The translations under genes and the position numbers were made by a program. Under the pieces are notes generated by a model. The model made no database searches, had not been told where the DNA came from, and saw nothing but the letters and a program-made list of their open reading frames with translations. Shown here piece by piece: positions 14,837 to 19,025 of a stretch of DNA of 19,025 nt; position 1 is the stretch's first letter; the number at the start of each line of letters is the position of its first letter. Source of the DNA: Galbitalea sp036271795 (GTDB taxonomy: Bacteria > Actinomycetota > Actinomycetes > Actinomycetales > Microbacteriaceae); contig DATAZY010000065.1 of assembly GCA_036271795.1 (NCBI GenBank), positions 1 through 19,025 on the forward strand. Reading direction: 5' to 3'.

Positions 14837-16476
14837 CAGTTCACCGATCCCGTTGAATATGCGTCGTCGTAGTTGACAGCGGAGGAGCTCATGGTCGCGC
14901 CGGGGCTGTCGACTCGGTGGATAAGTTGCTTAAGGCTCTCGAGATCCTGTGCCTTGTCGATTGCCGCACGCTGTGTGATCTGGCCCGCATTCACCAGATC
15001 GGCAAGGTGCCGGTCCATCGTGTGCATGCCCAGCTCACCGCCGGCCTGCATGGCGGAAGCGATCTGGTAGGTCTTGCCCTCACGAATGAGGTTCGCGACG
15101 GCCGATGTCGCGACCAGCACCTCGGTTGCGACGATACGACCCCTGCCGCTCGCCCTTTTTACCAGCGTCTGGCAAACGACGCCCTGCAGGGTGGCCGCAA
15201 GCTGCGAGCGCACCTGTCCCTGCTGGTGCGGCGGGAAGACGTCGATGATGCGGTCGATGGTCTGCGGTGCATCCTGCGTGTGCAGTGTTGCAAACACCAG
15301 GTGGCCGGTTTCCGCGGCAGTCAGGGCAACCGAGATTGTCTCGAGGTCCCGGAGCTCACCGATGAGGATCACGTCGGGGTCCTGGCGGAGAACATGCTTG
15401 AGCGCCGCCTCGAAACTGTGCGTGTCGTTGCCAACCTCGCGCTGGTTGACGAGCGACTTCTGGTTGCCGTGCAAGAACTCGATGGGGTCCTCGACCGTCA
15501 TGATGTGGTCGGCGCGCGTCTTGTTAACCAGGTCGATGAGAGCGGCGAGCGTCGTCGACTTACCGGACCCCGTTGGACCGGTCACGAGCACGAGGCCACG
15601 CGGCAGAGTTGCGAATCGGGCAACCGTCTCGGGAACGCCGAGGTCGGCGAGCGATTTGATTTCCGTCGGAATGAGACGGAATGCGGCACCGACAGCACCC
15701 CGTTGCTGATACATGTTCACGCGGAATCGGGCATTCGCCGAGATCGTGTACGCGATATCGAGCTCAAGCTCTGACTCGAACTGGGCGACTTGTGACTCGG
15801 TGAGGATGCTGCGCAGCGCGGTATCCACCTTCTCCTTGCCCCATGGCTCCGTGATCGATCGAGGAGCGAGTCCGCCATCGACCCGGAACAGCGGAGGAGT
15901 GTTGACAGCCACGTGCAGGTCGGATGCGCCAAGAAAGAGGACTTCGGAGAGTGCTGCGATCAGATCGGGATCTGCTGATGCAAGCGTCGGTGAGATGTCT
16001 TCGGCAAACATCCTCTCGGCAAAGGTCAAACTCTCGGGCGTTGGCGGCGCGAAGCCGGCTTCCGAACCAGGAGGCGGGAACGAGGTTTCGTCGGCCACGG
16101 CGGCTGGCCCGAACGGTTCGATTTCAACCGGACGCACTCGAGGCCCGGACGGCGCCGGGAAGTTGGTTGCCGTGTCGTCAGGCAGCGGTGCCGTGAACAC
16201 CTGCCGGGAATCCGGCGGCAGAACCAGACCCGGTGTCGGCGGCAGCGGCGGCTCAGAGGAGTTCGGGGCGGGCCATCCGCCTTGCGGAGCGATGGTCGGC
16301 GGCGGGCTCGAGAACGGAGCCGCGGGTTCCGTCGGATAGGTCGGCGCGTGCCCCGACGAAGGCGGCGGCGCCGTGGCGAGGTTGCGCGTACGCGAGGTTC
16401 GCATCGGCGGCGGGAAGTTCGGCGGTGCGCCCGCCTCATCCCCGTTGACCGGGATCTCGTAAACTGGCTTGCTCAT
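14836..16476 (-). CDS. pilT: PilT-type retraction ATPase with proline-rich N-terminal extension
   Basis: PilT is a hexameric ATPase that powers pilus retraction. The core (from ~168) has GASDLHVAV, an Arg-rich N-domain, Walker A GPTGSGKST (300-308), Asp box IMTVEDPIEF, Walker B LIGELRD (371-377) and His box GHLVFATLHT (391-400). AVANLIREGKT (459-469) matches the PilT-specific AIRNLIRE motif, and GMHTMDRHL follows at 483-491, so this is PilT rather than a second PilB. Total length is 546 residues against ~350 for ordinary PilT. The excess is residues 1-165, low-complexity and rich in Pro, Ala and Ser. The ATG at 16476 has a GGGAGGG SD, so the extension is probably translated. It follows pilB by 22 bp. 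Confidence 0.96.
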   Translation of the reverse strand: MSKPVYEIPVNGDEAGAPPNFPPPMRTSRTRNLATAPPPSSGHAPTYPTEPAAPFSSPPPTIAPQGGWPAPNSSEPPLPPTPGLVLPPDSRQVFTAPLPDDTATNFPAPSGPRVRPVEIEPFGPAAVADETSFPPPGSEAGFAPPTPESLTFAERMFAEDISPTLASADPDLIAALSEVLFLGASDLHVAVNTPPLFRVDGGLAPRSITEPWGKEKVDTALRSILTESQVAQFESELELDIAYTISANARFRVNMYQQRGAVGAAFRLIPTEIKSLADLGVPETVARFATLPRGLVLVTGPTGSGKSTTLAALIDLVNKTRADHIMTVEDPIEFLHGNQKSLVNQREVGNDTHSFEAALKHVLRQDPDVILIGELRDLETISVALTAAETGHLVFATLHTQDAPQTIDRIIDVFPPHQQGQVRSQLAATLQGVVCQTLVKRASGRGRIVATEVLVATSAVANLIREGKTYQIASAMQAGGELGMHTMDRHLADLVNAGQITQRAAIDKAQDLESLKQLIHRVDSPGATMSSSAVNYDDAYSTGSVN

Positions 16477-16498
16477 GTGCTGTCCCTCCCCAGGAAAC

Positions 16499-18169
16499 TC
16501 AAGCCACCACTCGAAGAATCTCTTCGACTGACGTCATTCCGAGTTGGGCCTTCGCCCAGCCATCCTCGCGAAGCGTGAGCATCCCCTGCTCGCGGGCAAC
16601 ACGGCTTATCTCTGCGCTGGATGCACGCGCAACTGCAAGGCGTTCGATCTCTTCTGACACCGACATGACTTCGTGCAACGCGATGCGTCCGTGATAGCCG
16701 GTGTTCGAGCAGCCCGAGCAGCCAACGGGCTGGAACAGCGTCGGCACGGGCTGCGAAGCGTCGTAACCGATCTTCAGGGCGTCGAGCGAACCCGGGTCGT
16801 GGTTGTATGGGGTCTTGCACCGATCGCACAGGCGGCGGGCAAGACGCTGGGCGACAACACAGTCGAGCGCCGATCCGACAAGGAACGGCTCGATGTCCAT
16901 CTCCGTTAGTCGCGTGATCGCGCTTGGCGCGTCGTTGGTGTGAAGTGTCGACAGTACGAGGTGGCCGGTGAGCGATGCTTCGATGGCGATCTGCGCCGTC
17001 TCGTGGTCGCGGATCTCACCGAGCAGAACCACGTCGGGGTCTGAACGAAGGATCGACCGAAGCGCGCTCGCGAAGGTCAGTCCGGCCTTCGGATTCACCT
17101 GAACCTGGTTGATGCCTTTCATCCGGTACTCGACCGGGTCCTCAACCGTGATGACATTGATCTCTGGACGGGCGACGGCGTGAAGGGTCGTGTAGAGCGT
17201 CGTCGACTTTCCCGAACCGGTTGGTCCCGTGACCAGGATCATGCCGTACGGCTTGCGGTACGAGGCCTCGAAGGTCTTCGCATTGCGTTCGAGCAGGTTG
17301 AGGTTGCTCAGGTCCATCGTTGACGCGTTGTTGTCGAGGATTCGCATGACGACTTTTTCGCCGTACACGGTCGGAAGTGTTGCGACACGGAGGTCGATCT
17401 TGCGACCACCGTGGCTAACCGACATGCGGCCGTCCTGAGGCTTGCGTCGCTCGGAAATGTCGATGTCGGCCATGATCTTCAGCCGCGAAATGACGCCGTT
17501 CTGAATCGCCTTGGGTGCCGCCTGCATCTCGTGCAGAACACCGTCGATGCGGTACCGGACGCCCATGTCGTGCTCGCCCGGTTCGATATGGATGTCGGAT
17601 GCCTTGTCCTGGATGCCCTGGCTGATGAGCAGGTTGACGAATCGCACGATGGGTGCGTCATCCTCGTGCGCCTCCTCCGAGCCGGCGAGGACGACATCCT
17701 TCGACCCGCTCTCCTCTTCTAGCGCGGTCGTAAGGTCGCTGATTTCGTTGTCAGCGCGAAGATAGCGGTCGATCGCGGCGCGAAGGTCGCTGCGTTCCGC
17801 GACGACGGCCCGCGCCTGCATGCGAGATGCTGCGCGAACGTCATCGAGGGCGAACACATCGCCCGGATCGACCATGGCGACCATGAGGTAATCGCCAGCT
17901 ATGCCGATCGGAAGGACCTCGTGCCTGCGGCACATCGCCGCGGGCACCATGGCCACTGCAGCGCGATCGACGGGGTATTCGAGAAGTTCGACGTAAGGGA
18001 GGCCGGCCTGGGCGGCGCGTGCGGATGCGAGCTGCGACTGGGTGACGACACCCTGATCAAGCAGCTGGAGGATGGCGTTATCGTCCTGGTCGCGCTCGCC
18101 GGAAATCATGTCCAGCTTTTCGATCGGAACTATACCCCTGAGAATCAGAATCTCAGTTAACGACGCCAT
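16499..18169 (-). CDS. pilB: PilB-type extension ATPase
   Basis: PilB powers pilus extension. From the ATG at 18169 (SD GGGTGA) it is 556 residues, the usual length; the longer open frame to 18304 crosses the probable promoter. Residues 3-54 form an MshEN-like domain: two 24-residue motifs separated by four residues. The C-terminal ATPase has Walker A GPTGSGKST (315-323), Asp box VITVEDPVEY, Walker B LLGEIRD (382-388) and His box GHLVLSTLHT (402-411). Cysteines C448, C451, C484 and C487 make the PilB/GspE zinc site. It is the first gene of the pilus operon, 168 bp after rpoC, from which it is separated by a terminator and its own likely promoter. Confidence 0.97.
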   Translation of the reverse strand: MASLTEILILRGIVPIEKLDMISGERDQDDNAILQLLDQGVVTQSQLASARAAQAGLPYVELLEYPVDRAAVAMVPAAMCRRHEVLPIGIAGDYLMVAMVDPGDVFALDDVRAASRMQARAVVAERSDLRAAIDRYLRADNEISDLTTALEEESGSKDVVLAGSEEAHEDDAPIVRFVNLLISQGIQDKASDIHIEPGEHDMGVRYRIDGVLHEMQAAPKAIQNGVISRLKIMADIDISERRKPQDGRMSVSHGGRKIDLRVATLPTVYGEKVVMRILDNNASTMDLSNLNLLERNAKTFEASYRKPYGMILVTGPTGSGKSTTLYTTLHAVARPEINVITVEDPVEYRMKGINQVQVNPKAGLTFASALRSILRSDPDVVLLGEIRDHETAQIAIEASLTGHLVLSTLHTNDAPSAITRLTEMDIEPFLVGSALDCVVAQRLARRLCDRCKTPYNHDPGSLDALKIGYDASQPVPTLFQPVGCSGCSNTGYHGRIALHEVMSVSEEIERLAVARASSAEISRVAREQGMLTLREDGWAKAQLGMTSVEEILRVVA

Positions 18170-18197
18170 ACCATTCACCCCCCCATTTGGATGCCAA

Positions 18198-18226
18198 TGT
18201 GTATTCGGGTACACACCAGAATGCAA
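18198..18226 (-). promoter_or_regulatory. Candidate pilB operon promoter with operator-like dyad
   Basis: Read leftward, -35 TTGCAT (18221-18226), 17 bp, then -10 TACACA (18198-18203). The -10 hexamer is one half of a perfect dyad, TGTGTA-TTCGGG-TACACA (18198-18215 on the plus strand), which also covers most of the spacer. A protein bound there would block RNA polymerase. The predicted RNA start leaves a ~20-nt leader before pilB. The -10 box is weak, as expected for a regulated promoter. Confidence 0.45.
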
Positions 18227-18280
18227 ACCTAACCGCGGCGTGTCACTACCGCCATACCCGCTAACTGGGGGTAGGCGGGC

Positions 18281-18318
18281 AAGGAATAAACGAAAGGCCC
18301 CCACATGTAGTGGAGGCC
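18281..18318 (-). terminator. Intrinsic terminator of rpoC
   Basis: On the transcribed strand GGCCTCCAC-TACAT-GTGGGGGCC forms a 9-bp stem with one G-U pair and a 5-nt loop (18296-18318). It is followed by a T-rich stretch TTTCGTTTATT. It begins about 20 nt after the rpoC stop, separating the RNA polymerase operon from the pilus locus. Confidence 0.85.
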
Positions 18319-18337
18319 CTCCGTTATTGAACTAGAT

Positions 18338-19025
18338 CTACTGATACGTACCCGGCGTGTAGTCATCCGAGCTGAAGCTGTCGAAGTCGACGAAGCTCAG
18401 ATCGGACTCGTTGAACACCGAATCATCTGTGAAGATGCGGTTCGGGTAGCGCTCCGTCTTGGCCTCCTCGGTGGCCTCGACCGACACGTCACGGTACTTC
18501 GGAAGACCGGTCCCGGCCGGGATCAGCTTTCCGATGATCACATTCTCCTTCAGGCCCATCAGCGGATCGGACTTGCCCTCCATGGCGGCCTGGGTGAGAA
18601 CACGCGTGGTCTCCTGGAAGGATGCGGCCGAAAGCCAGGACTCCGTCGCGAGGGACGCCTTGGTGATACCCATGACCTCCTGGCGAGCGGATGCCGTCTG
18701 CTTGCCCTCGGTTAGGGCGGCGCGGTTGAGCTCGTTGTACTTGAGCCGGTCGACCAGCTCGCCGGGCAGCAGGTCGGTGTCGCCGTGCTCGACGACGGTC
18801 ACCTTCCGCAGCATCTGGCGAACGATGACCTCGATGTGCTTGTCGTGGATTGGAACACCCTGCGACCGGTACACGCCCTGCACACCGTCGACCAGGTGCA
18901 GTTGCACGGCACGGACGCCCTTGACGCGAAGAACTTCCTTCGGGTCCAGGTTTCCGATGTGGAACTGCTGGCCGAGCTCGACGTGCTGGCCATCCTCGAC
19001 GAGGAGGGTGGCGCGACGAAGAACC
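18338..19025 (-). CDS. rpoC: RNA polymerase beta' subunit (partial, C-terminal part)
   Basis: The minus strand reads about 228 residues of the RpoC C-terminus; the rest lies beyond the right edge. Diagnostic segments are GVQGVYRSQGVPIHDKHIEV, IVRQMLRKVTVVEHGDT, SWLSAASFQETTRVLTQAA and GLKENVIIGKLIPAGTG, which cover the clamp and C-terminal region around the trigger-loop-proximal helices. The end, FSSDDYTPGTYQ, and the TAG stop at 18338 resemble other actinobacterial RpoC proteins. The frame stays open to the window edge, so there is no sign of truncation. Confidence 0.99.
   Translation of the reverse strand, partial: VLRRATLLVEDGQHVELGQQFHIGNLDPKEVLRVKGVRAVQLHLVDGVQGVYRSQGVPIHDKHIEVIVRQMLRKVTVVEHGDTDLLPGELVDRLKYNELNRAALTEGKQTASARQEVMGITKASLATESWLSAASFQETTRVLTQAAMEGKSDPLMGLKENVIIGKLIPAGTGLPKYRDVSVEATEEAKTERYPNRIFTDDSVFNESDLSFVDFDSFSSDDYTPGTYQ

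Noticed and set aside
5512..18169. Type II secretion or Tad system instead of T4P
   Set aside because: The retraction ATPase with the NLIRE motif and the PilM-PilN-PilO trio indicate T4P; there are no GspD, TadZ, TadA or Flp features.
18170..18304. Extended N-terminus for PilB (601 residues)
   Set aside because: The extra 45 residues cross the rpoC terminator and the candidate pilB promoter; the ATG at 18169 has an SD and gives the standard length.

Overview
The window is a high-GC actinobacterial chromosome segment. The sequence shows EF-Tu, EF-G, S7, S12 and RpoC proteins of actinobacterial type, GTG starts on tuf, fusA and rpsL, and strong Shine-Dalgarno (SD) sites. The style resembles Microbacteriaceae, but that family assignment is inference. 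Every gene I accept is on the minus strand, so transcription runs from high to low coordinates.

Layout in the direction of transcription: (1) 19025-18338, the last ~228 codons of rpoC, closed by an intrinsic terminator at 18281-18318. (2) 18226-18170, a candidate promoter whose -10 region lies in an 18-bp dyad. (3) 18169-5512, a type IV pilus (T4P) locus: pilB, pilT, pilC, pilA, three minor pilin genes (PilV-, PilW- and PilX-like), pilD, pilM, pilN, pilO. (4) 5403-4570, an unrecognised four-helix membrane protein. (5) 4569-4259, a 311-bp spacer with two candidate promoters and a structured leader. (6) 4258-1, the str operon rpsL, rpsG, fusA and tuf; tuf runs off the left edge.

How the pilus genes fit together: PilB (extension ATPase) and PilT (retraction ATPase) would drive the inner-membrane platform PilC. 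PilM, PilN and PilO form the cytoplasmic and membrane alignment complex. PilD cleaves and methylates the major pilin PilA and the minor pilins. There is no secretin (PilQ) or PilP gene, as expected for a one-membrane cell. Most junctions are translationally coupled: 4-nt ATGA or GTGA overlaps, 1-nt TGATG overlaps, and an 8-nt overlap with a TTG start for pilD. The only sizeable gaps inside the locus flank pilA, and both can form RNA structure, so the major pilin is probably expressed differently from its neighbours.

Most notable: an apparently complete actinobacterial T4P locus sits between rpoC and rpsL, two of the most stable neighbours in bacterial genomes. PilT carries a ~165-residue proline-rich N-terminal extension, PilO has Thr-Pro dipeptide tracts, one minor pilin carries a carboxypeptidase-regulatory/CnaB-like module, and the c-di-GMP-type N-terminal domain of PilB has lost its consensus Arg and first Gly. 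I see no mobile elements, tRNA, rRNA or CRISPR arrays.
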